The position numbers were made by a program, and so were the translations under genes. From Hygrocybe punicea (taxonomy: Eukaryota > Basidiomycota > Agaricomycetes > Agaricales > Hygrophoraceae), in assembly GCA_963556145.1 (NCBI GenBank), contig OY744472.1, forward strand, positions 3,720,001 through 3,784,000: a stretch of 64,000 nt of DNA. The letters run 5' to 3'. Positions 46,668 to 59,251 of this stretch are shown piece after piece. The stretch's first letter is position 1. Each line of letters starts with the position of its first letter. The notes beneath the pieces were generated by a model. The model saw only the letters and a program-made list of their open reading frames with translations. It did no database searches and was not told the DNA's origin.

Positions 46668-48343
46668 TGTTACGGATCGCTTCTGCAGCGGGCTCCAGCA
46701 ACAATCAACTTAACTGGGAGGCGGTTTCCAGAGGAGAGAAGAGCAGCTTTCATTGTTGCTTACAGCTAAGACAACACTGCTAAGAGGGGGGAGTCAAGGT
46801 CTAATGTCATTGCGAGCTGTGGGGGTTACCCAAAACAAGATGAGTCTGCCCCAAGAACCAGACTAAATGTAAGGAAAAGAAAGAAGAAAAAAGTCCAAAC
46901 CAACAACAAGAACAGTATATATAGTGACTGGTCTTGAGGGGAGGTAAATAGAAATGCAACCATGAAGCTACAACATGTCCAACTACACCATGTTTTCACC
47001 ATGAGGCGGATATGAGGCGTCCTCATGTCGATGTTCTCGTGATCCAACTGGAGGCCCAGGTGTCATTGAGGATAGAAGAGGTCCGGATGACTCGGATGAT
47101 TTGTCATCAGATCATGTGACATGCAGAATTGCCAATTCGGGGTCTATACTTGCTGTAACAGGCAAGTGCACAGTCTGGCAAGTGCAATGCACAGTCGGGT
47201 CGAAGAGGGGTATCGTCCAGTGTAGGATTGGTGAAGGGAGTGTCTTGAGGTAATGTGGGATATAGCAGCAAGGTTGGTGGTATGAAAGAAAATAAAGGAA
47301 TGTATGGAGGAAAAACCAACTAAGACAGTGGGCTAGTCGAGGTCAGACATGCAAACAGCATAAGCTGTACCGGATGACAATGTCTGTGTCAATTACGTAT
47401 CGAGGGGTGATGTCTTGTCCTGTCTGTGGAACAATGCAGTCCACCTGATGTCAGTATTCGTCCAAGAAAGGGCATTGTTGTAAACGAGTGTGGGAGGTAT
47501 CAAAGTTACGGATGGAAAAGGATAAATGAATGTGGGTCCAGGTTTTGAGTCATGGCACAGGTGACAAGCTGTGGGAACAAGTCATCGGGTACTGCAACGA
47601 AGTGATGTCATGCGAACAATATGCGATAGGGGTTGGTTCACTGTTTGGGAAGTCGTATGGTCTATGGTCGAAGTCCAAAAGAATGTGCTTCGGCGATGGT
47701 CGGATTAGAGAGAACAGTGAAATGTCTTGTGATCGGGGATTGTTCAGAGTTCACATACATGTGAGGAATGTCGTTGGATCGTCAGGGAGGATAATGGTAG
47801 GCACAGGGTATGAATATGGAAACCAAATATCCGAGAATGGCAATTGTCAATTACGTGTCGATATATTGTTGAGGTGGAAGTCGGAAGTATCAATGGTGGA
47901 AGGGTTTTGGTACCGATGCCAAAGATAGATCATAACAAGGTAAAAACCAATAAGGAAGGTGATGGCGATGCTGCCAATGATGATTACAGTAATTAGCTGT
48001 GTTGGGAGTACAGCCATTGTGATCGGTTTGTTGTGGGATGAAGTCAACAATATGTCAGGGCAAGGGAAAAGACAATAGCGATGATGTCCGTCGGCAAGGA
48101 GACTATTCGGGTACAGCAAGGTCACGTGGGATATGTCCATGGTCAGTCTGGATTGTTCTAGAAGAAGGGACAAAAAGAGAACAAGAACAAGAAAATACAA
48201 GGATGTCCGAATGAAGAAACAATGACGTTGAAAAGAATACAAAGGACAAAAAGAAATGAAAAAAGGAAGGTGTGCAGTGCAGAATCGTTATGGTAGGTAT
48301 CAGAATGGGCATTGGGGTTGGAAGCGGAGTTGGAAATGTAACA
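46668..48343. repeat. Solo LTR, 1676 bp
   Basis: Starts TGTTACGGATCGC and ends GGAAATGTAACA (TG...CA with TGTTAC/GTAACA ends). The perfect 5-bp TSD is GGAAC (46663-46667; 48344-48348). Removing it restores the host frame as EG-EPIDGDRATEIR. An AAGAGGGGGGAG purine tract lies at 46782-46793. Hydrophobic minus-strand frames near 47850-48390 are not convincing genes. Confidence 0.82.
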
Positions 48344-48549
48344 GGAACCCATTGATGGTGACAGGGCCACGGAAATCCGTAAAGTATCACGGTCCTTGTT
48401 TGCTCATTTTGCCAATGGGGGTATCGCGCCTATGACCTGGTCCAAGGCAAGCATATCTACCATTGATCGTTACAGAGATGAAATGCAGAAGCGCTTCCCC
48501 GAGCTGCGACTGTGCGAGGCAAACTGGAAGGTCGATCAGATTGCAATGG

Positions 48550-49740
48550 TGTTATGTGAATGTTTGTTTCACCAAGAATTACCGGAGTTGACTTTGTTCA
48601 GGTACCTTCTTGTTGTTCGTGGGTTTCTAATATCCAAATAACCTATCAGGAAGGGGTTTGTGGGTATATGTACTATATGAATCAATAGAATGTAATAGTG
48701 AGGTCTCTTCAATTAAGAATTGAGACTTTGAGTAGGGATGAATAGCAATTGGATGTGTGATGTACTGAAAATACTAATATTCACTACTGGAATATAAAAT
48801 ATGAACTAATGAATACTGATAACAATATTCACCAGTTGAAGATGAACTGTTTTGGTTACAGGGCCTATTCAATCAAGAGTATCTCTGGGTATTATAATAT
48901 CTGACTTAAATCCAAAGATTCAAATGCACATTGGCTACTAGTTCAGGGATATCTTGAATACCTTTTGAATACTCTGTTTTGTTTAGGATGAAACCTTAAC
49001 CTTAGAAGTGTATCTAGCTGACTAATGCTGAGTAATGAATTGATTGGACTGAGTGAACTGAGTGAATTCGCCTTGATGACAAGGGGATGTTGGAGAACAA
49101 TGGGGGACTGAGAACAATGGGAAAGTGAGAACAATGGGACTGAGTCATGGGAACAATGGATGGCATCAAAGAGGCTGTGAACAATGGGCTCTATCTCCAT
49201 TTGGACTGTTTAGAACAAAGGACTGCTCAGAACAATAGACCTCCATTGTCTTTATGTAAGCAGACTATCACAATCACTCTCTGATGCATCCTATCTTATC
49301 ATTATCCTATCATCCTCTTATTCACATCTTATCTAATCATTTCCCATTATCTAGCTGAGCCGCTTTTGATCAATACAAGTAAACAAGGTTTGTAATCAAT
49401 CCATTACTGCTAATATAGGTAAGAATGCTAGTTGGGCTTGTCTCCTTGCATGCGCAATACAGAGAAATATATAATAAATACTAATGAGTGGGAAATGTGC
49501 CTCTGTGCACCATACATAAACGGCTAGGTCTGGGCATTGCTAATGAAGCCATAATAAATGATATAAAGGTAAGCATATATGCTATTTGTGTCTGTTCACT
49601 AGCATGTATAATGTGGAAAGGCATAGAATGGGTACTAATGAGTGTAGGTGTGCATCTATAGTTTTGCACTTAAATATCTAAGTCCATGGTCCGATGGTAA
49701 ACCCATGACATTACACCCAAAACCATTTGGGGTCATGACA
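48550..49740 (-). repeat. Solo LTR, 1191 bp, inserted in reverse
   Basis: The plus strand starts TGTTATGTGAATG and ends GGGGTCATGACA. The perfect 4-bp TSD is ATGG (48546-48549; 49741-49744). The complement begins TGTCATGACCCCAAATGG, resembling the start of the LTR at 41259, so it is probably in minus orientation. Removing it restores VDQIAM-DNYPSW in the interrupted gene. Confidence 0.82.
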
Positions 49741-50737
49741 ATGGACAACTATCCATCCTGGCACCATCATTATTTCAAAGGCACAAATGCAGGTGTCAAA
49801 CAAGAAGTGGTCGATGTTGGTATCAAAACTGAAAGCAGACCAGTGAAGAAAATGAAACTCGCAGTGACAGATGATGCCAGACCGCACTTGAGATCTGGAG
49901 ATGAGGTGATGGGGCATGGCTCTGTTGGTGACCTTTCAACCGGGGGCAACAATCAATTACAAGTTGATAAGGGAAAGCAGAAAGCTTGTTTCAAGGTGTG
50001 TTTACTCGTATCCCTTGATCAATTTCTAACATGCCCTAGTTCCACAACCCACTGGTTGGCATCATTCCACAGCCTGATTCCCACCAGTTGTCGATACCTA
50101 AGCTTTCTGCGCCTCTAAACACTCTGTCACCTCCCAGCACTTTGGTAGCCAACTCCTTATATGCAACTGCACACAAACCTGATTCCGACATCAGTGATCG
50201 AGATTGGACTACTTCCAGCATGAACAACCTGAACCTGCCCAACAACGATGCAGATTCAGTTGGGGGTAAACCCACATCTACGACGGAACCCATAGTCATG
50301 ATCCCAGATACTGCTGATAACCCCACTTTTGCCAAGGAACCCATAGACTCAGACATGATCCCAAATATAACCCCTGATGCCACTGTAACTGACTCTGGTT
50401 CTGCCAGCAGCATCATTATCCCTCCAACACATTTTGGTATGGCTGCGGTTAAGGGGAAGAAGGGTGCCAAGTTACGACCAGGGCCAGTGAATATGGCGAG
50501 AAACATTTGCGCCCTTGAATGGGCCTCATTGAACCCTGCAGGATGCACTGGTGAGTTTAAGGAGTACTTTGACAGTCTTTCCATCAAAACCAAGAAAGTA
50601 TGTCAGCATTTATCGTCAACAAACAGTATAAGCTAATGAATCTCACCAATGCAGAAGTATGAAGATGAAGCAGCAAGGATGCGGAAGAAGTAGTAACAAC
50701 AGGACGAGTGTGCAGAGCAGATGGGAAGGAGCATGGG

Positions 50738-51085
50738 TAAGATAGGCCTCATTCATTTACGACTATATGTGACATTTCGTGACAAATCATGTGCCCTCAG
50801 CCATTTCGAAACAAATGTGACATTTTGATTGAAAATATAGCCTTGTTTGTAGGCATAGATCAAACTTGCTTTTGCATCTCCTCATTACACAAGTCAAAAA
50901 TAAAAATTCTACTTCCTGAAAGTTATTTAGGATACAATTATGTGTGGTTCCCAGGAGCCATAAATTTTATTTTTGAAATGTGGATGGAGGAGATAGGCAT
51001 TTGGTGAGTTAAACTGTGTTTTACCTGCCAAGCGTGACAATTTTCATCACATGACATTAGTCGTATTTGAATGAGGCCTATCTTA
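50738..51085. mobile_element. Mariner-like MITE, intact copy (AGATAGG family)
   Basis: 348 bp with inverted ends TAAGATAGGCCTCATTCA and TGAATGAGGCCTATCTTA; similarity continues about 12 bp further inward. The outermost TA on each side fits a TA target duplication. This copy shows the uninterrupted form of the MITE split at 14126-18059. Confidence 0.85.
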
Positions 51086-51557
51086 GCATATCCGGGTGGG
51101 GCAAGAGCCAGGGGATCCAGTCGATCCGAGGGGATGCAGGAGTAGAAGCTGGGGTCAGGGCAGCGGCAGCGGTAGCGGGTTGGGACCAGTTGGGGGCGGG
51201 GCTGTTCCTTTCCCCTTCGGTTACATTTGTATTAATCATATACAATTCAACGTGATTCATAAAGCAAACAGAGTGGTCGAAGCAAATCGAATGCAGTCAG
51301 ATACTAGGGGGCATTTCATTCTCATCCGATCTCATTCTCTGTCACTTCTTACTTGCTTTTAAAAAAACCTTCAAACTGTCTCATATTCTAACGACACCGA
51401 GCGACATCACTAACTACGATACAATTCATTCCATTTCGAGCAGCTTCGTGCGACTTTTCACTGGGCCTGAGGCATTGCGGTGGGGGGATTTAGTTTGGTT
51501 CTATGACTCACACATCAGGAGTTTCAACATTTAGTCAGGATCTACAGTTATTAGTGG
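51086..51557. other. No supported gene
   Basis: G-rich near 51100-51200, then unremarkable. Nothing coding recognised. Confidence 0.4.
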
Positions 51558-51670
51558 TAGTGTTGCCACGGCTCGGTCCGAAACCATAAGCCGATTGAGC
51601 TGAGCTGAGCCATTGCTCGGCTAATGGTTAAACCTTGGCTTATCCATGGCTAGCCGTTTTTAGCCGTGAT
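51558..51670 (+). mobile_element. hAT-type left terminus, GGCTCG subterminal type
   Basis: Starts TAGTGTTGCCACGGCTCGG, followed by AGCCGATTGAGCTGAGCTGA and repeated GCTCGGCTAA and GGCTAGCC words. It could be the left end of an element carrying the hAT transposase at 54034-57460, but no right end was found beyond that gene. Confidence 0.55.
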
Positions 51671-51844
51671 AAACTTCCAAATTAGGAAATTTAATAAATT
51701 TGAGGTTTTCGGTGTGTTTGCTGCCTTGCAGCTTGTTGTCTGGCATTGCCCATGGCTCACAATGTCACTAGACAGCTGCTGTACTAATGCAAGATTGGTT
51801 TTTGTGTAAAATGCAATGTCAAAGTTAATACAATGCCCTTTTAA

Positions 51845-52150
51845 CTGGTGCAGAGGGCACGAATCAGCTGTCCATTAACATTTCATTGGTCTTGCCACAT
51901 TACCGTGCCCGCAACCAACCTATTGACCATCGCATCATGGAGCATGTTCGTTGGCAGCGAAATCATTGGGGTCAATCCAACTCAAAGTTGTACGTAGCAC
52001 TCCCGGACGGTCGAATTTCTTATTCCATCATTCTACTGTAGTGTTGACATGTGCCTCGCTCCAAGTTTCACCTCGAAGTCCAAGCCATCAAGTCTGATGT
52101 GACAATTAGGCATCTTACTCTGCTGGATTCGTTAATTGTATCATGAACCA
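51845..52150 (+). pseudogene. Small unrecognised coding remnant
   Basis: The plus frame reads LPHYRARNQPIDHRIMEHVR and WQRNHWGQSNSKLYVALPDG to about 52030. After a break it continues SKFHLEVQAIKSDVTIRHLT and LLDSLIVS. Composition and continuity look protein-like, but I do not recognise the family and both ends are missing. Confidence 0.4.
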
Positions 52151-54033
52151 CATAACTCTCAACAACGATGTACATGACTCATGGGGCATTGACGTGTTTG
52201 GTGCAAAAGCAATGTAAAACACGGCATCGCTGAGGTCATGGCCTGGGATTGGGATGGTGATGACAATGAGAGATAGCAGGTGGAGAGCGAAGACAACATG
52301 CTGGGCTACTGCCAATTGGGATCTTGAAATAGGGTCTGGGCATGGCTAAGGAAGGGGTGCGGTGCAGGCATTGAGGATTATATAGGGTGTGGCCGAGTTG
52401 ATTGCTCCTGCGCCAATAATGGTGTTATCTCCAATGGCATGTAGACACTTGATATTCATTAAGTGCACAAGATAAGATGCTGAAAGGAATCATTGCTCAC
52501 CAAGATTGTCAGCTGCCATTCATTTCTTGAACTTGAGACCCAAAACACTCATAGCAGGCCAAAAAAAAGTTGGGCGAAAGCACATTCGGCCATGAAGGAG
52601 GATAGAATGGTCCACATAGGCTAATCCCATTGAAATTAGACAACATTTTTGTGATACGTTATTGTTTGACTGATATACCTTGAAAGAACCATGGCTCAGG
52701 GCAAATGTCCCAGACATTCTGCCGAAACAACTGTTACAAGGAAGAATGTGAACATGTTGCTACATCAGCTACATGTTGACACGAAATCGCCAAGTTTGTT
52801 GCCAAGAGAACATGTAAAACATGCCAAGACACCGCCAGTGCACAGGGTGATATGAAAAGGTGATGACAAGGAAAAGGTTCGCTGGTGCACAGCACTGGTG
52901 AAACAGACAGGGGGAGAAGGAGGCAAAATGTGGGCCAGACAACAAGATCAGGATAGCAAAAGAAGGGAGATGCAGAGACAACAGAGATGACAGAGACACA
53001 ACTTTGCTAGTGCTCAGCACCGGTAAAGTTGGTAGTGAAAGCAGTGAGACAAGATTTTGCTGGTGCTGAGCACCAGCAAAGTTGGTCAAAGTCGAAGAGA
53101 TTGGAAAGGCTTTGCCCTTACCAGTAGTCAAGTCTCATGGTCACATGATTCGGTTAGTTTACACGTCTCGTCTAAGTCTTTTCTCTCATCTCCCCTCGAT
53201 TGAATCATAGGGAGATTTTTTGTCACTGTCGACGCTCTCTACTCTTTGCTGTAGCTGGCTGCTGGCATCGTTTTCCGACTCTTTCCCCACCTTTGGCACA
53301 CTGGCTTGTCACTTCTCTCCTCCCAATTGAATCGTAGGGAGACTTTGGTTGTGTTATCGATCAATGCCAACCCACATGCTGCGGTTCTTATCTGCCATTT
53401 CGCTATGGCTGGCGTCATCTTCCCCCTGCTCTTTGCTTCCCCTGTTCTGGGTACATTGACTTATGCCCATGTCTCTTCATGATGGGTTTGTTCATTCTTA
53501 TTCATATTTTTCACCAAGATCTGCCTGTTCGATGCCAGGCATAGATCACAAACTCACCATTGCAACGTTGGCTGCAATGTGTCTGCATGCTGCTGCATTT
53601 AGTACCACCTTTTTATTTTATTTTAAATCTCTTCACCTTTTTGCTTCACCACTGCTGAGATGTGCACATTTTTTCTATTGTACTTTTTCCAATATCTGTG
53701 TTTCATGTGTATTTCATATGTCTGCCATCAAACTCACCCAACACCTTCTATCTGCATATTCAACCTGTTCACCACGTTGTAGAGGGGTGCAGTCTCATAG
53801 GAATATTAATTGTCAGTAAGGGCATGGTTCATGGCAGGACACACTCATACAACGATACATGTGTTTGCGATACATGTTGGTTGAGATGGACACTTTGCCA
53901 TGAGGCAACACCAGTGGAAATGTAGTAGAGCTATCCATGTCCGGAGGTCCAGTAAATTGAAAATGATGTTAGTCGTCAATTGAAATATATTCAGCTATTT
54001 AGAGCTAAACTCTGCATAACTCTTCAGACCAAC
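52151..54033. other. No supported gene; small repeats
   Basis: Contains near-palindromic words GCTGGTGCACAGCACTGGTG (52881), GCTAGTGCTCAGCACCGGT (53004) and GCTGGTGCTGAGCACCAGC (53060), each preceding or following AAAGTTGGT. Two related blocks about 135 bp apart share TTGAATC.TAGGGAGA (53200 and 53330). The frame at 53463-53819 has no recognised domain. Confidence 0.45.
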
Positions 54034-57000
54034 ATGCCTCCTCGTCGTGCACCCAAAAAGTCCAAGACGACTGCCTTTGCGAATGGCGTGCTTCAAACAT
54101 CCTTCCGAATTCAAGGTATATATTTTATTTTTAAACCTGCTTCTATATGGTACTGACATTTCTAGTACCTCAACCATCCACTGCAACTACCGAACAGATC
54201 TGCCGAGACAAGGGAAAAGGCAAGGCTGTTGAAGTAGATCTTGACATCAACACCTTTGGCCCAGGTTTCCTATCAGGTCATGTTGTTCAACCCAATACAC
54301 CCATGCCAAAAGCAGGGCCTACGATATCGCGTTATTCCCGGTGCAGGGTTCTTTCTGCGAAAGCTAATGATCCGGACAATGTAGCAACAGCTATCGACAT
54401 ATTGTCTACGCCATCTCCCTGCTCACGCTGTGGTTGTCGTCAGCAAAGGAAGACGCCTGTTATGTCAACCCCTTGCAAGCAACCCTCTGCCAAAAGTCCA
54501 ATCATACCTACAAGACATGTCACATTTCAGTTACCGTCGACTTCTCATGACGATGATATCTTCTCCCCGCTTTCACCTCCACAACCCTCGACTTCACAAC
54601 AACCACCTTCACTCCCATTTTTTGATCTGGAAAATACTACGCCCCCACCAATGTCGCCAGAATCAATGTCCAGCTCTGGGTCCAGCTCTGGGTCAAAATC
54701 CACCCATAACCGATGGCCACCTGCAGCGAATCCAGCAGCTCCTTCACTGCAAACGGATGGTCCTGTGGGCAACAAGACTTGTCACGTCGCATCAGACGTG
54801 TGGACTTTTTTTGAAAAGAGGGGAAACCAGCAGATTTGTACTTTCTGCAGGTATGTTCTTTCAACAGCCTGGTTATTATATCATGTTTGACAACTTTAAT
54901 AGGACTATCCATGCAATGAATCCGAACCACCAGATTGCAAAATTTAGTATCAAGACATCCACCGGGACTCTTCACCGTCATTTGATGGAGGAGCACATGG
55001 ACATTTGGGTATCCCGTTGTGATGAGTTCGGGGTCAACATAAAGGTGAAGAGTGCCCAGGCTGCCCTGCAGGAATATCGAAAGGGCAAAGGGCAATCAAC
55101 AGGACTGGTGCCACAAGGATGGACTCCATTCTCAAGGGAAGCTTTCATTGATGCGATCGTCCAGTTCATCATTGGGGATGATCAAGTATATTTTTATATG
55201 GTTTTATATTTCTGTATTGATGAGATATTATGATTTCAGTCACTCAATGTTGTTGAATCACCACACCTGTGTGCAATTTTCCTGATGCTTCAAGAGGAAC
55301 TCCGGGAGTCAGATATTCCTGGTAGAACCACAATCCATAAATGCATCGAAGAGACACTTCAAGAACATTTAGATCAACTAAGTCGGGACATGCAGGTCAG
55401 TGTAGCTGCTACCTAATTTATGGACAATCTTATTAATGGAGGAACAGCATTCTTTCTTTAGGGAAATTTTCATTCACAACGGACATGTGGTCTGATCCGA
55501 ATTGCTCACCTTTCATGGCTGTCACTGCTCATTGGATACAATCACATACCAAAGAAACCCCGAGTGGCCTTCAACACATTCTCAAATTACATTCTGACTT
55601 AGTGGGATTTCATCGTGTTCCTGGGCGACATGTATTCATCTATGTTACCGATTGGCTTCTGATTACTGATAAGGTATTCAAATTTTTCTTAGTATTCTCA
55701 TTGACCCTCATCCTTTTAGATCAGATGGATCACTCTCAACAATGCTTCAAACAACAATACATTCATGGCCATGTTGGAATGTGAACTTCGATGACAAAAA
55801 ATCAAATTTCACAAAACTGAATGTCGAATTAGGTATGTGATATGATATTGTTGCTGCACTGTAATTACTAATGCTCTTTGCCTCCAGATGTTTTCCTCAC
55901 ATCGTCAATCTTGCCTGCAAGGCTGTGCTAGCGGCAATCACCGATCTCGACTATGTTGCTGAAACTGCCAAAGACTTTTACCCTTCAAACTTCTGGGAAG
56001 GACTTGACCAAGATCCAATTGCGACAGTTTGGTCTCTCATTCGTGCGGTGTGTCTCTCTTTTGCTTTCTTGTACAGCAACTTACTGTTTGGTGCGCAAAC
56101 ATTAATTTATACTAGATACGATCATCTTCTCTGTGCCGACAATATTTTTCATCATTGTTCAAGAGACTAGAGCGGAAAGAGCTTCAGCTTCTACATGACA
56201 TGGAAGTGAGGTGGCCTTCAACACTCCTCATGATTGAAGGAGCCATCGACCTTCAAGAAGTATTTTTCTTTCTAATTTTCATGGTGGCCAATATTGACTT
56301 GGTTACCTAGGTTCTTGACACCTTCCTTGAAAGCTAGGAATTTGTTGAATTACACAAGTTCAAGCTTGATGAATCTGACTGGGATGCTCTTCAAAAATTT
56401 TATTCTATTCTCCAGGTTAGTGTATTTGATTGTTGCTTTTGTATATAACACATTATCATTGTCAGATTCCACACGCATTCCAACAAATATTATCACATGA
56501 GAAGACTCCAACATTATGTCATGCTGTACCTGCATTTGAAGCAATGCTCAACGTCTGGAAAGTACATCAAGATGAGAATCCGGAAACTTCTGATATTGTT
56601 CAACATGGGATCGACAAACTCGAATCATATAGTAGCCAAACTGACATGGTCTCTGCTTATACACTGGCTATGAGTTCGTATTTCATTGATCCTTTACTTT
56701 TGCTAACCAGTTTTCTTCCCCAGTTCTGGATTCATCTTTCAAATTGATGTGGTTCGAGGAGTACCAGCCAGAATGGATTGATTGGGTGAAGGAGTTGTTT
56801 ATTATAATAATGCCATATGTACCAACATTTTTTGCTTTTATCAGCTGCATTACTCTATCTTATGTAGCTTCACCCATATGATGCCATCTCTCATACTGGA
56901 ACTGATGCCCCTACTGTAAACAATGCAGATCCACCTGCCATACGGCCACATCCAACTGCAAGAGACATCCTTGGCCTCAACCATAATCAAAATCACTCAG

Positions 57001-57460
57001 CTGCGCAATGGGCAATAGAGGGGGAAGCTGCAGCATACCTTCGTGATACACAACCAACAACAAATAGTCTTTTATACTGGCAGGTATGTGAGGTCAATGA
57101 CCGGTGTATCCTTTTCATGCTAAATATGGGTGGGACAAGGAAAATCAACTTTGCTATCCAAGAATTTTTCCTCTTGCCATGGACATTTTGCCAATACAAG
57201 CTTCAGCAGTATCTTGTGAATGGGTATTCTCATCAAGCAAGGAGACCATGACAGCACGACGAAATTGCATTTCACCAGAATTAATGGAAGCGCTTCAACT
57301 TTTGAAGTATTCCATTTGGCAGGGAAGAGGTCTTAACTTTACTGATGGTCTGGATTGGGGTCAGGAGCTTCAAGAGTTGGAGACTTATGATGACGCACAG
57401 ATACAACTCCTGGAAGATATTCATTCATTCATTCAATGTCTTACAGAAAAGCTTCAGTGA
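54034..57460 (+). pseudogene. hAT transposase, second and different copy, two premature stops
   Basis: Starts MPPRRAPKKSKTTAFANGVL, followed by a Ser/Pro-rich segment to about 54760. The BED-type finger is split by an intron: VWTFFEKRGNQQICTFC then TGTLHRHLMEEHMDIW. The core shows KFSFTTDMWSDPNCSPF, WITLNNASNNTFMAML, CFPHIVNLACKAVLAAITDL and MEVRWPSTLLMIEGAIDLQE. The C-terminal dimerisation region reads YPRIFPLAMDILPIQASAVS, CEWVFSSSKETMTARRNCIS and ELMEALQLLKYSIW. Lesions: TGA at 55792-55794 (after ECELR) and TAG at 56335-56337 (after FLES). It is related to, but clearly distinct from, the hAT transposase at 34967. The LNNASNN form replaces Asp with Asn at a conserved position. Confidence 0.85.
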
Positions 57461-59251
57461 AATAAATAGTCCATTTTTCATGATACAGTATTGATAGTCA
57501 GACATCGGAGGGGCCGGTAAGAATGCATCTGGGGCCAATGAATTCCATTGCAAGGCGCCAGACAATACCACCCTTGAGGATGGCTGCACATGCACATGAA
57601 GAATGGAGAAAATGGTCCCGAGCCACTTCATAAGTGGCATAATCAGCAGCATCGGGCTGATAACCGATTGGACACACACCAAGAGAGACAGGAGGTGGTG
57701 GAGGTGAAAATGCGTGGCAAGGATTAAGAGTATTGAACGGAATTCCTTGTCCCATGAGATACTGAACAGCTTCTGTAATATCTCTGCACGAGCAGAGGCA
57801 TTGTATAGCAGTAACCGGACTATCTACTGTGAGCAGCCAATCAATACCCTTGGTAGCCTTCGTAGCATAAATGAAATATAATTTTTTCGCTGTATTGCCT
57901 ACCATTTCCTTTGGCTCAATTGTCAGATAATGGTCCTGTCTTTCACGCAATGGAAAAAGACTGGATGAACTGAGATCCCATGGCATGGGTGATGAGCTGT
58001 CCACTGGTTCATGGAGTAGATGTGTGATGAAGTTGAAGATTGGGCCCTTGTATTTCGAAGCCACTTCAGGGCGAGGGTCCTGCAAAATATTGAGAGTCCA
58101 TTCCCATTCAGCATCCAATGGTGTAGGACCCTCAAAGTAGGTAGTGTCATCCCAATCAAATCCAAAACAATCGTAAAGACAGCTGTCAAGTGTGCTTAGA
58201 AATTTAGGAGCTGCGGCATCCGTGTGGCGGTTGCTGACACCATGAATAGACAGTATGTCTCGCCGCCAGTGTTCCATGGGAAGTGGACCCGCCGGTATCG
58301 ATTGGCTCTCCATTTGACCAGTGGGTTGCCCCATCTCATCTTCTTCCAAGGTGGGATCATTGTATTCGCCATCATAGTCATCATTACCAAATGGGTCTTC
58401 ATTGTCTGGCGCATCAGGTTGAATTCAGTACAGATATCCCATTCCCGATCAAAAGCATTATACCGCATATGTTCCACTGGCTTTTCTTCCCAAAGATGCT
58501 CTATCTCTCTGAAATTGACTCTCATTCTGAGGTGAAAGCCATCCATTTCCAGCCAGTGGAAGACAGCAGCCCCTTTCTTCCCTGGTGCATGATAGTGCTC
58601 ACTTTCCTTCTGGCAAGCCAAGCAAGCAGCTTTTTCTTGTGCAGTCTCAATGGCAGCAATTCTCTCATGGTGTACTGCTTGTTGAACAAAGAACTTCTGC
58701 CAAGTTTCTCCATATTTCTGGCAAGAGCCTGGGTTTGGTTTAGGAAATTTCTCTGGGGAGGGTGTTACATCGACGGTAGCGCCAGATGGTTTTGGAGGCA
58801 ACTGCTCCAACTCCTGCTGTTGTAATGCAGCCTGGACTTGTACACTGTTAGGTAAGTATTTTGCCACCTCGGGTTGCGGTGATGTGCATAGGGGCTTGTC
58901 GAGGGTGCTCCATACAAACCAGATAGGGATGCAGGCTCTGATAAGTCTTGGGAGGTGTCCTAACCATTTGCATTGATGTACATCTATGACAATGCCTACT
59001 TTTGGAACACTGTCGGTGAAGTCGGCAATTGGTGAATCTCGCAGTTGTTGGACCCACTCTGGGTGGATCTTGGCTTCATCAATGAGTATCTTCACCCACT
59101 TAGGGTCGTCGCCATATAGTTCAAGATTCGTTATGAAAAATGAGATACCCATCGAACACCATGCCATCAATGGTATGAAAGCATCTTGCAACGTCATGGC
59201 ATACTTTCTGGCAGCATGTTCACATGTATGAAGGCAGTGGTAGCCATATGT

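Larger units (their letters stand above)
45919..50693 (+). pseudogene. Agaricomycete coiled-coil gene of unknown function, split by two solo LTRs
   Basis: Exons: from about 45919 (MPVQMSSTQCRSNK), a coiled coil near 46200-46310 (SKLVRQYTILQQHCQRLEKE), then RYWHKCDWMRLQKAKREI and ENVMMLFVENHEG to 46667. LTR 46668-48343 interrupts here. The frame resumes as EPIDGDRATEIRKVSRSLFA and continues MTWSKASISTIDRYRDEMQK, RFPELRLCEANWKVDQIAM. LTR 48550-49740 interrupts, after which DNYPSWHHHYFKG follows in frame. A further exon (about 50040-50597) ends RPGPVNMARNICALEWASLN and FKEYFDSLSIKTKK; the stop is at 50691-50693. The W-K-x-x-x-I-A-x-x-NYPSW pattern recurs in Agaricomycete hypothetical proteins. 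The function is unknown. It follows the tnp2 gene on the same strand and may have been carried with it. Confidence 0.68.

Noticed and set aside
47847..48390. Hydrophobic minus-strand frames that could be small membrane proteins
   Set aside because: They lie inside the solo LTR 46668-48343 and match no family.
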